Assembly (NCBI GenBank): GCA_027310975.1
Contig: DAICZV010000001.1
Span: 1 to 42,041, forward strand
Length of the DNA stretch: 42,041 nucleotides
Direction of reading: 5' to 3'
DNA from: a bacterium
GTDB taxonomy: Bacteria > Patescibacteriota > Minisyncoccia > UBA6257 > GWB1-50-10
Under the pieces are notes generated by a model, which saw only the letters and a program-made list of their open reading frames with translations, did no database searches and was not told the origin of the DNA. The translations under genes were made by a program, and so were the position numbers. Position 1 is the stretch's first letter, and each line of letters opens with the position of its first letter. Shown here in pieces: positions 1-7,172 of the stretch.

Positions 1-97
1 CTCGCTCTCGGCCTCGCTCTCCTTCGACGCGGCTCAGGAACCATGCCCGCTCGGCCTGCGAGACGGTTTTCTTAGCGAAATGACTTCTCCATTTTGA
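1..97. repeat. Edge fragment with a CTTCGAC...GCTCAGGA dispersed-repeat motif
   Basis: An open frame on the plus strand enters from the window edge and stops at 95-97, but it has no recognisable protein character. The stretch around 21-45 reads CTTCGAC-GCG-GCTCAGGA. This resembles the CTTCGAC...GCTCAGGA intergenic repeat I know from many environmental bacterial genomes. I see no start codon or ribosome site. I read it as the end of a non-coding repeat rather than a gene, but the edge prevents certainty. Confidence 0.3.
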
Positions 98-100
98 AAT

Positions 101-128
101 AAAAAAGAGCATCTAATTATAGATGCTC
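101..128 (-). terminator. Intrinsic terminator
   Basis: An 8-bp perfect stem (107-114 with 121-128, loop 115-120) is followed on the minus strand by six T (101-106). It lies 24 nt after the stop of the small membrane-anchored protein at 152-547. Confidence 0.9.
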
Positions 129-151
129 CCGCTTGAAATATTTTCAAGCAA

Positions 152-547
152 TTACTTCCTGTTAACATGATCGACAAAAATCCCGGACACGCCCCACGGC
201 GCATCATTGTCGTAGCATATCCTCCACCCTGTGACCTTCCACTCGGGATTAACCTTCTCAAACGTGTTGATTATTTGAAGTATTTTCCCGGCGTGTCTGT
301 GAATTGGTCGGATATCCTTAAATTGGTCAAGTGGAATGTAGCTGTGGTCCCCGACCGTTTCAAATGACATCTCCTGTGTCATTGTCGTGTAGCTTCTGGC
401 CTCAATGACTGTGAAGCCATTTTGTGGCCTTCCAGGCGGCGGTGGAGATGATACTACGGTGCCAGGCGTGCTCGGTCTTAGTAATGCCAATACGGCGATT
501 ATGGCGAGAAATCCCGCCGCAGTGAGTACCACTGTTTTTGTTTTCAC
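152..547 (-). CDS. Small membrane-anchored hypothetical protein
   Basis: This 131-residue protein is of no family I recognise. It has one hydrophobic segment at about residues 7-23, then a Pro/Ser-rich stretch (about 25-40), then a soluble domain. That suggests a membrane-anchored or secreted protein. The start is GTG at 547-545, chosen because a strong ribosome site AAGGAGGT (plus 553-560) sits 5 nt upstream. It is a single-gene unit with its own near-consensus promoter (608-636) and an intrinsic terminator (101-128). Its A+T content looks higher than that of the dcw genes next door. Together with the strong ribosome site this suggests an accessory or transferred gene. Confidence 0.75.
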   Translation of the reverse strand: MKTKTVVLTAAGFLAIIAVLALLRPSTPGTVVSSPPPPGRPQNGFTVIEARSYTTMTQEMSFETVGDHSYIPLDQFKDIRPIHRHAGKILQIINTFEKVNPEWKVTGWRICYDNDAPWGVSGIFVDHVNRK

Positions 548-607
548 GATTTACCTCCTTAATATTAAGCTCTGAATGTACGCCATCAAAAATTTGATGA
601 TATCAAA

Positions 608-636
608 ATAATAGAACTATCGGCGCTATTTGTCAA
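608..636 (-). promoter_or_regulatory. Sigma70-type promoter
   Basis: On the minus strand, TTGACA (631-636) and TATTAT (608-613) are separated by exactly 17 bp. The predicted start lies near 601, giving a leader of about 54 nt before the GTG at 547. The leader holds a small hairpin (584-599). Confidence 0.85.
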
Positions 637-645
637 ACAGAGCGG

Positions 646-1950
646 TTACTCGTAGAGTCCTGGTTTCGCAAGCCAGACGGGCGATTGGCGCACCAAGAGT
701 TCCTTGGCCTTCAATGGTTCGGCCATCAGTTCTTTCACTATCTTCTCCATCCGGACGCCTTGCGAGCCCTTCACGAGAATGAGGTCGCCGTTTTTAACGC
801 GCTCGGCGAGCCAGGCGCCGGCCTCGGCGACGGATTCAAAGCTCGCGATATCCTTCTTCGGCATCTTGGCGGAAGTGGCCGCCTCGGCGATGAATTTGGC
901 GCGGACGCCCACCGTGACGAGGATATCGGCGGATTTCGCGGCCAACTTGCCTATCTCTTTATGGGCCTCCATCGTGTATTTGCCGAGTTCCAGCATATCT
1001 CCAAGCACGGCGATCTTCCTTTTGGCTTTTATATCCTTGAGCGTTTCCAAAGCCGCGGACATGGCTCGGGGCGAGGCGTTGTACGTGTCGTCTATGAGCA
1101 TACCGCCCTTGAGGGCCGGTATCGCCCGCAGACGGCCCGCGGGGCCGCGATAATTTCCCAAAGCTTCGGATATCTTAACGAGGTTCATTCCGAAAACAAG
1201 GCCCACCGCCGCGGCGACGGCCGAGGAATAAGCGGCGGTTCGGCCGAAAACGCCCTCTATCCGCACCGGCACGAAACTGCCGCCGTAGTTAAGTTTGAAG
1301 GATATCCCCGCTTCGCCGGTTTCCGGGTCAAAGCGGTCCTTGAAGTTGGTGATGTGCAGTTCCGCCTTTGGGTCAAAGCCGAAGGTTACGACGTGCGCCC
1401 GCGTCTGCTCCCTCATTTTAACGACCGCCTTGTCGTCGGCGTTCAAGATGGCGAAACCGGTCGCCGGCAGAAAGCTCACGAGCTTGGATTTTTCCTTAGC
1501 GACGCCTTCCGGTCCGGAAAAAAACTCCACGTGCACCGGAATTTCGCCTACCGCCGTCACGGCGCCGATTTGGGGCTTGGCGACGCTCAAAAGATAGTTC
1601 ATGTCCCCCGGCCGGTCCACGCCGTATTCCAGGACGAGCACCTCCGGATAATCAGCGGTAATGACGAGATTTTTAAGGCCCTTCCAAACGGCGCGGAACC
1701 AGACCCCGAGCCCTTCCGTGGATTCAAAGTCGCCGATGATGTTCAAGGGCAGCCCCAGCTCGTTGTTGAAATTTTTGGCTGAAGCGCGGGTGCTGCGGTC
1801 GGCGGAAAGCACCGCCGCAATCGCAAGCTTGGCCGAGGTCTTGCCGACATTGCCGGTCACGCCCACGACAGCCGGCTTGTATTTAACGAGCGTCAGCCGC
1901 GCGATGAAGCGCAGTTTCCAGGCAATAATTTTCAGGATTAGTTCCTTCAT
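646..1950 (-). CDS. murF: MurF-like Mur ligase (UDP-MurNAc-tripeptide--D-Ala-D-Ala ligase)
   Basis: MurF adds D-Ala-D-Ala to UDP-MurNAc-tripeptide, the last cytoplasmic step of the peptidoglycan precursor. The ATP-binding loop GVTGNVGKTS lies at residues 30-39. A central-domain motif (DDTYNASPRAM) and the C-terminal DMLELG motif follow. At 434 residues it is near normal length, but the P-loop comes some 70 residues earlier than in E. coli MurF. The N-terminal UDP-substrate domain is therefore missing and is replaced by a short hydrophobic/basic helix (residues 1-25). It is the last gene of the mraZ-rsmH-ftsL-ftsI-murF cluster, 9 nt after ftsI, which supports the MurF reading over other Mur ligases. 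No terminator is visible before the next promoter. Confidence 0.85.
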   Translation of the reverse strand: MKELILKIIAWKLRFIARLTLVKYKPAVVGVTGNVGKTSAKLAIAAVLSADRSTRASAKNFNNELGLPLNIIGDFESTEGLGVWFRAVWKGLKNLVITADYPEVLVLEYGVDRPGDMNYLLSVAKPQIGAVTAVGEIPVHVEFFSGPEGVAKEKSKLVSFLPATGFAILNADDKAVVKMREQTRAHVVTFGFDPKAELHITNFKDRFDPETGEAGISFKLNYGGSFVPVRIEGVFGRTAAYSSAVAAAVGLVFGMNLVKISEALGNYRGPAGRLRAIPALKGGMLIDDTYNASPRAMSAALETLKDIKAKRKIAVLGDMLELGKYTMEAHKEIGKLAAKSADILVTVGVRAKFIAEAATSAKMPKKDIASFESVAEAGAWLAERVKNGDLILVKGSQGVRMEKIVKELMAEPLKAKELLVRQSPVWLAKPGLYE

Positions 1951-1959
1951 GGTGCGTTT

Positions 1960-3603
1960 TTATGGCGGGGTGGTCTTCCAATTGCCGACGTGCGGCGGCG
2001 AGGTGATGGCGTTTTGCGGATTGTCCGGCGTGATATTTTCATAGTTCAAAGCGAACTCGGCGAGCTGCCGCCAGGCGGGCACGACGGTGAGGACCGCCAA
2101 ATCGCCGATGCGCGGATTATCCAGTTTTACGAGAAGCACGAGCTTGGGATCGGTGGCGGGGACGGTCCCGACGAAGGTGTGAATGTAGTTCGCCGTATAG
2201 CCGCCGTGCACCAAATCGGGAATCTGGGCCGTGCCTGTCTTTCCCGCCACGTGGAAGGAAGGGATGTTGGCGACGCCGCCGCCCTCCGCGGCCGCCTCCA
2301 TCATGGTAACCACCTCAGATGCGGTGGACGAAGAGATAATGCGCCGCACGACCTTCGGGCCGAGGGCGGAGTTCAAATAAGGCCGCATTAAGAGGCCGCC
2401 GTTCGCGAGGACGCTGTAGGCGTTGGTGAGCTGCAAAGGAGTGACGCCAATCCCCTGGCCGAAAGCGGCGGTGGCGAAATCAACGTCCTGGGCGCCCGGG
2501 CGCGTGAGGTTTACGGTTCGGCCGGGCACTTCGCTCGGCAGGTCCACGCCGGTCAAAGCGCCGAAGCCGAAGTTGAAGACGCCCTGGGTGAAGAGCTTAT
2601 CGCCGATTTGCTGCTGCGCCCAGACGGCGCCGGTGTTGATGGAGTGCATTAAGACCTCCGTCATGCTCGTGCCGGGGCCGTAGGCGTGATGGTCATAGTT
2701 TAATATCTTTTTCCCGTTCAAAACGATATAGCCGGGGTCGGTGTACACAGTGCTGGAAGTTAATATGCCGTCATTGATGCCGATGGCCATGGTAATCGGC
2801 TTGAAGGCGGAGCCCGGTTCGTAGAAATATTGCGTGCCGGGGTTCATGAAGCTCGCGACCGACGAGCTCGCGTAATTGTTCGGGTCAAACCCAGGTTCGT
2901 TCGCAAAGGCCAGGATGGCGCCGGTTTGCGGGTTTTCAATGAGGATGGTGCCGCCGTCGGCGTTATGGTCCGTCACCAGATTCTGGAGCAATTGTTCGGC
3001 CTGGGCTTGGAGCGTCCGGTCAATGGTCGTCTGGATATTATCGCCCGCGGCGAGTTCACTGTTGTATTCCGCCTCCAATCCGTAGAGTCCGGCCGGCTGG
3101 GACGCGGAACTCGTGAAACCGACGAAGCCGAGTATCTGAGCGGCGAGCGAGCCGAAGGGGTAATAACGGTAGTTCTTTTGGTCGGTGTAAATTCCGTTCA
3201 GCTTCAAGCCGTCCACGGCGGTCGCCTCGTCGGGCGAGGCCTTTTCCACGAGCATTCTAAAGAGGCTCTTGGGATTATTAAGCGCCTTCGCGAGCGCGTC
3301 CGGCTGCCAGCCGATTACGGGCGCGAGGGCGGCGGCCGTGGATGTCGGGTCGGTTATTTCTTGAGGGACGGCGTAGATGACCGGATAGGCCTGATCCATG
3401 GCGGCCGGGATCTGATTGTTGTTACGGTCGGTAAAAAAAATCTGCCCCCGGGCCAGGTCGGACTGGGCGAGAGCTTGATTGCGCGCCTCGGCGCGGGCGA
3501 AGTAATAATCCCCTTTTTCTATCTGCAGACGGAATAAATTGAAGCCTAAAAGGCCGAAAATGAGGCCAAAGACAGAGGTTAAAAAGATGAATCGGAAACC
3601 CAT
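1960..3603 (-). CDS. ftsI: Septal peptidoglycan transpeptidase (FtsI / PBP2-type)
   Basis: This class B penicillin-binding protein cross-links peptidoglycan at the division site. It has an N-terminal membrane segment (about residues 5-25), then a dimerisation/pedestal domain, then the transpeptidase domain. The three active-site motifs are all present: SAFK with nucleophile S265 and K268, SIN (321-323), and KTG (455-457). Its 547 residues are ordinary for FtsI. There is no PASTA repeat at the C terminus. The start overlaps the end of ftsL by 25 nt, implying translational coupling, and murF follows after 9 nt. Confidence 0.93.
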   Translation of the reverse strand: MGFRFIFLTSVFGLIFGLLGFNLFRLQIEKGDYYFARAEARNQALAQSDLARGQIFFTDRNNNQIPAAMDQAYPVIYAVPQEITDPTSTAAALAPVIGWQPDALAKALNNPKSLFRMLVEKASPDEATAVDGLKLNGIYTDQKNYRYYPFGSLAAQILGFVGFTSSASQPAGLYGLEAEYNSELAAGDNIQTTIDRTLQAQAEQLLQNLVTDHNADGGTILIENPQTGAILAFANEPGFDPNNYASSSVASFMNPGTQYFYEPGSAFKPITMAIGINDGILTSSTVYTDPGYIVLNGKKILNYDHHAYGPGTSMTEVLMHSINTGAVWAQQQIGDKLFTQGVFNFGFGALTGVDLPSEVPGRTVNLTRPGAQDVDFATAAFGQGIGVTPLQLTNAYSVLANGGLLMRPYLNSALGPKVVRRIISSSTASEVVTMMEAAAEGGGVANIPSFHVAGKTGTAQIPDLVHGGYTANYIHTFVGTVPATDPKLVLLVKLDNPRIGDLAVLTVVPAWRQLAEFALNYENITPDNPQNAITSPPHVGNWKTTPP

Positions 3604-3890
3604 TGCGCTGATGACAAATATTGCGGTTTGTTATCCAGGGTCAATGAGTACGTCGCGGCGAGCGCCTCCAATTTCACCGGATCCGTCGCCTGGTAAAGGC
3701 TGTTTTGGAGCGCTGTCCCTTGAGTTTGCGCGGCGGCGATCTGCGACTTCAGAGAATTGACCTGATAACGGGCGTTTACCAATGAATTATACTCAATGAC
3801 GTAGAAAACGCCACCGACAAGAAGCGCGAGGAACATCAACGCGAAGAATTTAACGTACGTTTTATGAAAATTAGGTTTGAATATGGTCAT
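3579..3890 (-). CDS. ftsL: FtsL-like cell-division protein
   Basis: This short bitopic protein has 103 residues. The topology is a basic cytoplasmic tail, one transmembrane helix (about 14-32), then a heptad-like coiled coil (about 33-75). That matches FtsL, which pairs with FtsB/DivIC and helps activate FtsWI at the septum. FtsL sequences diverge strongly, so the assignment rests on topology and position between rsmH and ftsI. It starts 9 nt after rsmH stops and overlaps ftsI by 25 nt. Confidence 0.75.
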   Translation of the reverse strand: MTIFKPNFHKTYVKFFALMFLALLVGGVFYVIEYNSLVNARYQVNSLKSQIAAAQTQGTALQNSLYQATDPVKLEALAATYSLTLDNKPQYLSSAQWVSDSSF

Positions 3891-3899
3891 GTTGTTTTA

Positions 3900-4796
3900 T
3901 TATTTGAACTTTATCGCCCTTAATTTTGCCGACCGGCTCCGCGGATTGGCGCTGGTTTCGGCGCGGCCGGGCGTAATTGGTTTTTTGACTATGAGATCGG
4001 CCTTTTTGTTCGTAGCGAGATCGCGGAAGGCGTTCTTGACCAGGCGGTCTTCCAACGAATGAAAGGAGATGATTGCCACCCGGCCGCCGTCTGTCATTAT
4101 TTCCGGCAAGGCCGCGAGTATCGTCTCCAGGTTTTTAAGCTCGCCGTTCACGTATATCCGCAGGGCCTGGAAGGCCTTGGTCGCCGGGTGGATATGGTGT
4201 CCGGCGGAACCCTTGCCGTCCTTCGGCATGGCGCTTTCAATTATCCGCACCAGGTCTTCGGTCGTCATGATGCGCGTCTCGCGCCTGCGTTCCACTATCT
4301 TTTTTGCGATGCGGCGGGCGAACCTTTCTTCGCCGTAGTGGAAGATAATGTCGGCCAGGGCCTCTTCGCCGAAACTGTTCACGACTTGGGAAGCCGTCGG
4401 CCGTTCCTCATCGCTCCGGTCGTAGCGCATGTCCAGCGGTTCGTTCCGCATGAAGCTGAATCCGCGGCCGGAACTTTGGAGCTGGTCGGAAGAGAGGCCA
4501 AGGTCCAGGACCAGGCCGTCCGCCTTCGGCGTCTGGAGTTTTTTCATGAGCTCCGGAATGTTGGCGTAATTTTCATGGGCCAAGATGACGTTGCCGCGGT
4601 TCGTGACCTCCGGGCGAAAGGCCTCCAAGGCCTTTTCGTCCCAATCCAGTCCGAGGAAAAGCCCCCGGCCCTTGGTGTGCTCCAATATTTCCCGGGCGTG
4701 GCCGCCGGCGCCGATGGTCCCGTCAATGAAGAAGTCACCCGGCTTAGGCTCCAAGACCTTGATAGTTTCCTTTAAAAGAACGGGAGTGTGGGACAT
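3900..4796 (-). CDS. rsmH: 16S rRNA (cytosine(1402)-N(4))-methyltransferase
   Basis: RsmH (MraW) methylates N4 of C1402 in the decoding centre of 16S rRNA with S-adenosylmethionine. The start MSHTPVLLKE and the SAM-binding motif DGTIGAGGHA (about residues 25-34) are diagnostic. So are the GRGFSFM(R/K)NEPLDMRYD-type segment and the C-terminal IISFHSLEDRLVKNAFR motif. Its 298 residues are normal. It lies 10 nt after mraZ, the standard dcw order. Confidence 0.96.
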   Translation of the reverse strand: MSHTPVLLKETIKVLEPKPGDFFIDGTIGAGGHAREILEHTKGRGLFLGLDWDEKALEAFRPEVTNRGNVILAHENYANIPELMKKLQTPKADGLVLDLGLSSDQLQSSGRGFSFMRNEPLDMRYDRSDEERPTASQVVNSFGEEALADIIFHYGEERFARRIAKKIVERRRETRIMTTEDLVRIIESAMPKDGKGSAGHHIHPATKAFQALRIYVNGELKNLETILAALPEIMTDGGRVAIISFHSLEDRLVKNAFRDLATNKKADLIVKKPITPGRAETSANPRSRSAKLRAIKFK

Positions 4797-4806
4797 CGGG
4801 TATTTA

Positions 4807-5238
4807 TCAAATTCCCAGCTCTCCCAATTTTTCCGCTATTTCGTCCGACGCGGATTCGGTCTTTTGCTTGTACGTTTGCCATTCCGCCTCGTCCCAAATC
4901 TCCATCCGGTTGTAGAGCCCGGTGATGACCGCTTGCTTGGAAAGGCCGGCGTAATGGCGCAGATAATCCGGTAGGAGTATTCTCCCCTGTCCGTCCAGCT
5001 TAACGTCGCTCGCTCCGGCGAGCATCAAGCGCACGAAGGCGCGGGAGTTCGCCTGGGCCAGGGGCAGGGCGGTCAGCTTCTGGACCAGCGTTTCCCATTC
5101 GTTCAGGCCGAAAACGAACAAACACTTATCAAGTCCCCGAGTGATTATGGCCCCCGCCTGGAACTTTTCTCGGAATTTGGCCGGCAGGGCCACCCGACCT
5201 TTGGTATCAACGCTATGTTTAAATTCGCCCAGTATCAT
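4807..5238 (-). CDS. mraZ: MraZ transcriptional regulator
   Basis: MraZ is a ring-forming DNA-binding protein that represses its own dcw operon. It has two AbrB-like (SpoVT) repeats. The first holds DTKGRVALPAKFRE (about residues 11-24) and the second DGQGRILLPDYLR (about 82-94). At 143 residues it is full length. It heads the division cluster. Upstream is an array of TGG-starting boxes with 10-bp spacing (5254-5301), the expected MraZ operator layout. No good ribosome site is visible at the start. Confidence 0.95.
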   Translation of the reverse strand: MILGEFKHSVDTKGRVALPAKFREKFQAGAIITRGLDKCLFVFGLNEWETLVQKLTALPLAQANSRAFVRLMLAGASDVKLDGQGRILLPDYLRHYAGLSKQAVITGLYNRMEIWDEAEWQTYKQKTESASDEIAEKLGELGI

Positions 5239-5253
5239 TGATATTTTGTTGGG

Positions 5254-5301
5254 TTATCCCCAGATTGAGGGGTTATCCCCAGGTTTATCCACTTTCCCCC
5301 A
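5254..5301 (-). promoter_or_regulatory. MraZ operator (phased TGGRN boxes)
   Basis: Reading the minus strand, boxes start at 5301 (TGGGGG), 5291 (TGGATA), 5281 (TGGGGATAAC) and 5262 (TGGGGATAAC). The first three are spaced exactly 10 bp and the last lies 19 bp on, leaving one slot empty. MraZ is known to bind TGGGN repeats separated by 5 nt. The boxes sit between the predicted transcription start (about 5307) and mraZ. Confidence 0.75.
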
Positions 5302-5313
5302 CTTACATACACA

Positions 5314-5322
5314 ATTATATCA
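5314..5322 (-). promoter_or_regulatory. Extended -10 promoter of mraZ
   Basis: On the minus strand TGATATAAT forms an exact extended -10 (TGn plus TATAAT at 5314-5319). No convincing -35 is seen. The predicted start is near 5307, immediately before the MraZ boxes. Confidence 0.7.
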
Positions 5323-5454
5323 TTATGCAGGGATACTAAAACACCGCCCCGGGAGGCGGTTCGTATAAGCACCCCCTTGTTTACTGGCGTTTTGACTCTC
5401 TCTGGACCGGAGTTATCAACAACTTGCATTTCCCCACTCTTTTGTTTTGTTTTT

Positions 5455-5494
5455 AAAAAAATACCCTTCGCACATATGTTCAATATGCGAAGGG
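5455..5494 (-). terminator. Intrinsic terminator of the membrane-protein gene
   Basis: The stem 5464-5471 with 5487-5494 (8 bp, partly extended inward) is followed on the minus strand by TATTTTTTT. It lies 15 nt after the stop at 5510. The remaining stretch to mraZ holds a 6-bp GC hairpin at 5343-5360 and the mraZ promoter/operator. A 90-codon frame here is not credible. Confidence 0.85.
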
Positions 5495-5509
5495 CAATGG
5501 AGCTCAAGA

Positions 5510-6061
5510 TTATTTTGGGAGGGTGGCAGCCCGGCTAACTGGCTCGTCTTTGAGCGCTATTGAACCAATTAACATGACTACGCCGGCAATTATGACGGCG
5601 AATCCGAATCCGAGGTGGAAACGGAAGCCGAGCCCAAGCGTGGGCAGGAAGCCCAAAATGAAAGAGACTAGATATATTCCCTGGAAACCACGGGACGTGC
5701 TGATTGCAAAAATCAGCAGAAAGAACACTCCGATGTCTATGGCGTACAAAGATGAACCGGTAACCAGCAAGAGGATGCCGCCGATAGCCCCCAGGACGCC
5801 TCCGTATGCAGAAGCGGTGGAGATGCTGTCTTCGTGTTTTGCATAATGTTCATTACGGTTCACCTTTATATAGGCGCGCATCATCCCCCAAAGCAGCGGG
5901 ACGATGAACCCGGCGACCATGTCGGCAATCGCTGTTTTCTCCGTTACCGTTGCCCCAGTGGCCTTTTGGAAGAAACCCCAGAACGCCATAATGAGAACTA
6001 AGGACAGAGCGGCCCAGGTTAAGGTCTCCCTTGAGAGATATTCCCTCTTGTCCGTTTCCAT
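5510..6061 (-). CDS. Multi-pass membrane protein, unknown function
   Basis: This 183-residue protein has five or six hydrophobic helices (about 13-30, 45-62, 85-105, 108-125, 130-150, 152-172) and short charged tails. I recognise no family. The loop after helix 2 is polar and charged (KVNRNEHYAKHED) and probably cytoplasmic. The ATG at 6061 is preceded by a strong AAGGAGGT ribosome site (plus 6067-6074). It is a single-gene unit with its own promoter (6106-6134) and terminator (5455-5494). This is the same expression style as the genes at 152-547 and 9107-10210. Confidence 0.8.
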   Translation of the reverse strand: METDKREYLSRETLTWAALSLVLIMAFWGFFQKATGATVTEKTAIADMVAGFIVPLLWGMMRAYIKVNRNEHYAKHEDSISTASAYGGVLGAIGGILLLVTGSSLYAIDIGVFFLLIFAISTSRGFQGIYLVSFILGFLPTLGLGFRFHLGFGFAVIIAGVVMLIGSIALKDEPVSRAATLPK

Positions 6062-6105
6062 CTACTACCTCCTTTGTTTTTTGTTTACGTGAAGAACCGA
6101 TAGCG

Positions 6106-6134
6106 ATAATGCCATATCTTTATGGTTTGGTCAA
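6106..6134 (-). promoter_or_regulatory. Sigma70-type promoter
   Basis: On the minus strand TTGACC (6129-6134) and CATTAT (6106-6111) are 17 bp apart. The start would be near 6099, giving a leader of about 38 nt with a strong ribosome site before the membrane-protein gene. Confidence 0.65.
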
Positions 6135-6136
6135 CG

Positions 6137-6204
6137 AAAGACCGCTCCGATATTTTCGGAGCGGCTTTGAATGCGGGTGCCCCAGGCACGAAGGCCCGGG
6201 GCAG
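6137..6204 (-). terminator. Two hairpins downstream of truB, probable terminator
   Basis: A GC hairpin closes at 6179-6204 (TGCCCC with GGGGCA). A second, with stem CCGCTCCGA/TCGGAGCGG, lies at 6141-6163 and is followed on the minus strand by TCTTTCGTT. The second is a plausible though weak intrinsic terminator for the tRNA-Val/truB transcript. Confidence 0.5.
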
Positions 6205-6220
6205 GAGAAAAGAGGGAGGT

Positions 6221-6270
6221 TGTGGCCTTTTTTCAACTCCCTTAGGCCGGCCACAGGATCTCCTAAGGGA
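6221..6270 (-). ncRNA. Candidate H-type pseudoknot at the 3' end of truB
   Basis: Two perfect helices interlock on the minus strand. Stem 1 is 6262-6270 with 6238-6246 (9 bp). Stem 2 is 6249-6255 with 6221-6227 (7 bp), and its first strand lies inside the loop of stem 1. The second loop (6228-6237) is A-rich (GUUGAAAAAA), as in compact pseudoknots where such loops line the minor groove. It starts 8 nt after the truB stop. I recognise no named RNA family, and its existence as RNA is inferred only from pairing. Confidence 0.35.
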
Positions 6271-6277
6271 TGCGCAA

Positions 6278-6916
6278 CTATTTTACCAAATCGGTTATGG
6301 GGATACAATCGTCTTTCCGAAAATCTCCTACCCGCACCCGTTCCAGCGCGGCAATATAACCGCCGGTGCCGAGCGCTTGGCCGATATCGCGGGCCAGAGA
6401 CCGGATATAAACGCCGGGGCCGGTCACCGCTTTGATTTTCAAGTTAGGCCATTCATACGACATGAGTTTAAGCTCTTTTACTATGACGCGCCGCGGCTTC
6501 AGCTCCGGCGTCTGGCCGCTCCGCGCCGTTTTGTAGGCCCTTCGGCCGGCCACTTTAACGGCGCTGTAGGCCGGCGGCACCTGGTCTATTTCGCCGACGA
6601 AATTCGGCAAGATGTTGGCGATACCCTCTTGGGTGGGCCGCGGCGGATTAGCGACAGGCGTTTTATTCCCCTCCGCATCGTCGGTCGTGCTCCACTCGCC
6701 TAATCTGATCGTGGCAATGTACTCCTTTTCTTTATTTACGATGGAGCTTAGGAGTTTGGTGCTTTGCCCCGTCGCGATGACCAGAACCCCTTCCGCCAAC
6801 GGGTCCAGCGTGCCGGCATGGCCGACGCGCCGCTCCCCCGTCGCCCGGCGGACCCGGTCAACCATGTCGTGCGATGTCGGGCCTTTCGGTTTCCAAACGG
6901 CGAAGATGCGTTCCAT
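6278..6916 (-). CDS. truB: tRNA pseudouridine(55) synthase
   Basis: TruB makes pseudouridine 55 in the T-loop of tRNAs. The catalytic motif GHAGTLDPLAEGVL carries the nucleophile D38. The motifs KPKGPTSHD, VPPAYSAVKVAGRRAY and GVYIRSLARDIG are all typical. The frame is open for 18 more codons upstream, but the family starts at this MERIFAVWKP methionine. The upstream part runs into the palindromic repeat at 6935-6967, so I use 6916. At 212 residues it lacks the C-terminal PUA domain of longer TruB proteins. It lies downstream of tRNA-Val and may share its transcript. Confidence 0.93.
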   Translation of the reverse strand: MERIFAVWKPKGPTSHDMVDRVRRATGERRVGHAGTLDPLAEGVLVIATGQSTKLLSSIVNKEKEYIATIRLGEWSTTDDAEGNKTPVANPPRPTQEGIANILPNFVGEIDQVPPAYSAVKVAGRRAYKTARSGQTPELKPRRVIVKELKLMSYEWPNLKIKAVTGPGVYIRSLARDIGQALGTGGYIAALERVRVGDFRKDDCIPITDLVK

Positions 6917-6934
6917 TGGTGGGCGTTGCTGGGA

Positions 6935-6967
6935 CCCCGGTAGTATCAGCTTCGCTGAACTACGGGG
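6935..6967. repeat. Palindromic repeat, tRNA-associated family, copy 1
   Basis: Read on the minus strand, the outer stem is CCCCGTAGT with ACTACCGGGG, and the inner stem is CAGC with GCTG around a GAA loop. It shares the outer stem and the 5' flank GACTTG with the copy at 33294-33328, but its inner stem has different, compensating bases. It lies between tRNA-Val and truB. Confidence 0.7.
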
Positions 6968-7002
6968 CAAGTCGAACCGTATTAGGGCCTTTGCAATGCT
7001 TG

Positions 7003-7118
7003 CCCCGTTGCAAATTTTCCTGTGCGCCTTGGAAGGATCGAACTTCCGACCTTTCCGATGTGAACGGAACGCTCTACCACTGAGCTAAAGGCGCGTACGA
7101 ATTTGCAATGGGGTGAAT
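7003..7118 (-). repeat. Inverted repeat flanking tRNA-Val
   Basis: The pre-tRNA leader holds CCCCATTGCAAATT (about 7103-7118). The trailer holds the complementary AATTTGCAACGGGG (about 7003-7017, one G-U pair). The two arms could pair and extend the acceptor stem across short unpaired spacers. Confidence 0.6.
7023..7094 (-). tRNA. tRNA-Val(CAC)
   Basis: The cloverleaf is complete. The acceptor stem is GCGCCTT/AAGGCGC and the D-arm is GCTCAGTGGTAGAGC. The anticodon stem TTCCG/CGGAA encloses loop TTCACAT, giving anticodon CAC. The T-arm is GGAAG-TTCGATC-CTTCC. The discriminator is A at 7023. The 3' CCA is not encoded. A good promoter lies upstream (7137-7165). Confidence 0.95.
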
Positions 7119-7136
7119 GCAACGCCCCACGCCGTT

Positions 7137-7165
7137 AGAATAGATAAAAATAGGTTTTCTGGCAA
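7137..7165 (-). promoter_or_regulatory. Promoter of tRNA-Val
   Basis: On the minus strand TTGCCA (7160-7165) and TATTCT (7137-7142) are 17 bp apart. The predicted start near 7130 gives a leader of about 36 nt that contains the arm complementary to the trailer. Confidence 0.75.
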
Positions 7166-7172
7166 CCAATAC

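Noticed and set aside
685..1782. A 365-codon plus-strand frame opposite murF
   Set aside because: It is an antisense shadow of the GC-rich murF reading frame, rich in His/Gly/Arg; similar shadows lie opposite rsmH, gyrB, topA and secY.
5235..5507. A 90-codon open frame upstream of mraZ
   Set aside because: It overlaps the mraZ promoter, the MraZ boxes and a terminator, overlaps the mraZ start, and has no ribosome site.
6120..6308. A 62-codon minus-strand frame after truB
   Set aside because: It overlaps the truB end, the pseudoknot candidate and two hairpins, with no ribosome site.
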